This document shows, in pieces, positions 63,459 to 64,000 of a stretch of 64,000 bases of DNA. Source of the stretch: Hippopus hippopus (Eukaryota > Mollusca > Bivalvia > Cardiida > Cardiidae); NCBI GenBank assembly GCA_946811185.2, contig OX328104.1:15388914-15452913 (forward strand). Reading direction: 5' to 3'. The notes under the pieces were generated by a model. The model saw only the letters and a program-made list of their open reading frames with translations, did no database searches and was not told the origin of the DNA. Both the position numbers and the translations under genes were made by a program. Positions within the stretch are counted from its first letter, which is position 1, and each line of letters opens with the position of its first letter.

Positions 63459-63718
63459 GCCCGGCCGAGTATCTCAGTGGTTAGCGTATCTGACTCTTGC
63501 GCTGGTGGTTGTGAGTTTGATCCCCGGTTGAGGCTTTCTTTCCGGCGATTTTTCATCTCTGGTCTCTGATGCATGTGGGAAAAGTAGTCAATGGCTTTAA
63601 AAGAAAGTTGTGTCAGTACTGGTGTGAGAAAGCCAGAAAATACATGCGTTGGTGCACTGACCGCTGTGATATTACCTAAGTTGTTAAAACGGGGTTAAAC
63701 TCCAATACAAACTAAACA
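63459..63718 (+). mobile_element. SINE-B
   Basis: Head TATCTCAGTGGTTAGCG and GGTTGTGAGTTTGATCC; tail GTTAAACTCCAATACAAAC. The tRNA-like head is the best preserved of the three copies. Confidence 0.92.
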
Positions 63719-63772
63719 AATCTTTTTCTTCCCTATTAGAACTAACTCTATACACATTGACTCAGTTACTAT

Positions 63773-63999
63773 TTAAGTCTTTACCCAAAATCCCAAGGTT
63801 TAATGACCCTGAGAAAGAGGCCTTTTGAAAACATTGTAGGAAGAGGAGAAAATGCTGGTAACCAGCATTTTCTCCTTTTCCCACCATGTTTTCTACCCTA
63901 TCAAAGACGAATTCCACCATTTAGCCACATTTAAATTGTTGTCTGCTCATGCTTTCAATTTGGAAAAGTCTACATTTTTTTCATGTGGTAAAGGGTTAA
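63773..63999 (+). mobile_element. FB1 copy, full length
   Basis: TTAA both ends, at the edge of the window; stem with one or two mismatches. Confidence 0.95.
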
Positions 64000-64000
64000 C

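Overview
This is animal nuclear DNA: AT-rich, short exons with GT-AG introns, tRNA-derived SINEs and very dense non-autonomous DNA transposons. The repeat set, including elements opening TAGCTCACCTGAGC and a palindromic element opening TGAGCCATGCTCTG, looks like a bivalve mollusc. That placement rests on remembered repeat types and is an inference. No rRNA operon, CRISPR array, virus or functional tRNA was seen.

Genes. Two plus-strand genes are supported. (1) The 3' part of an unrecognised gene has exons at 23067-24674, 27439-27504 and 31037-31225, joined in phase 0. It gives 620 visible residues of a low-complexity acidic/Ser-rich protein with two KxVxF motifs and one C-terminal membrane segment. 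A possible first exon lies at 11109-11246 (weak). (2) A complete five-exon UBE2R2/CDC34-type ubiquitin-conjugating enzyme of 234 aa runs from 40526 to 58094. Its catalytic Cys is at position 93, and the acidic loop and acidic tail ending DDSGNEES are present. A CRE and a YY1-like site precede it.

Repeats. Nearly everything else is mobile DNA. The dominant family, here called FB1, has about one hundred copies and fragments. FB1 is about 228 bp, flanked by TTAA, with ends CCCTTTACCACACAATCC (L end) and CTCTTTACCAAACGACAAAA (R end, read inward) and a central near-perfect 48-50 nt hairpin centred on GGTNACC. '+' means L end first. TTAA targets and CCC...GGG ends suggest a piggyBac-type MITE. Copies sit inside other copies, SINEs and other MITEs, and several sites show the duplicated TTAA directly. 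Other families named here: FB2 (about 205 bp, core palindrome around GTGTAGATCAAGATCAGACT), FB3 (about 185 bp, ends ACCAACCATTCTTAAG, core around TTTAGCCAATCAGAAG), FB4 (about 250 bp, ends TGAGCCATGCTCTG), single foldbacks FB5 and FB6, SINE-A and SINE-B (tRNA heads), two hAT-like elements, one pogo-like element, Helitron-like or tandem-repeat elements, and TIR elements filled with short quasi-periodic repeats.

Layout. 1-11 kb: FB1 clusters, a pogo-like element, a TIR/minisatellite element and a hAT relic. 11-23 kb: possible exon 1, FB1 clusters, and a hAT with a perfect 8-bp target duplication. 23-31 kb: gene 1 with nested transposons in its introns. 31-40 kb: intergenic, with a 322-bp tandem array carrying tRNA-like units. 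40-58 kb: UBE2R2 with repeat-packed introns. 58-64 kb: probable 3'UTR and downstream repeats. All seven internal splice acceptors lie within about 70 nt downstream of a MITE end.
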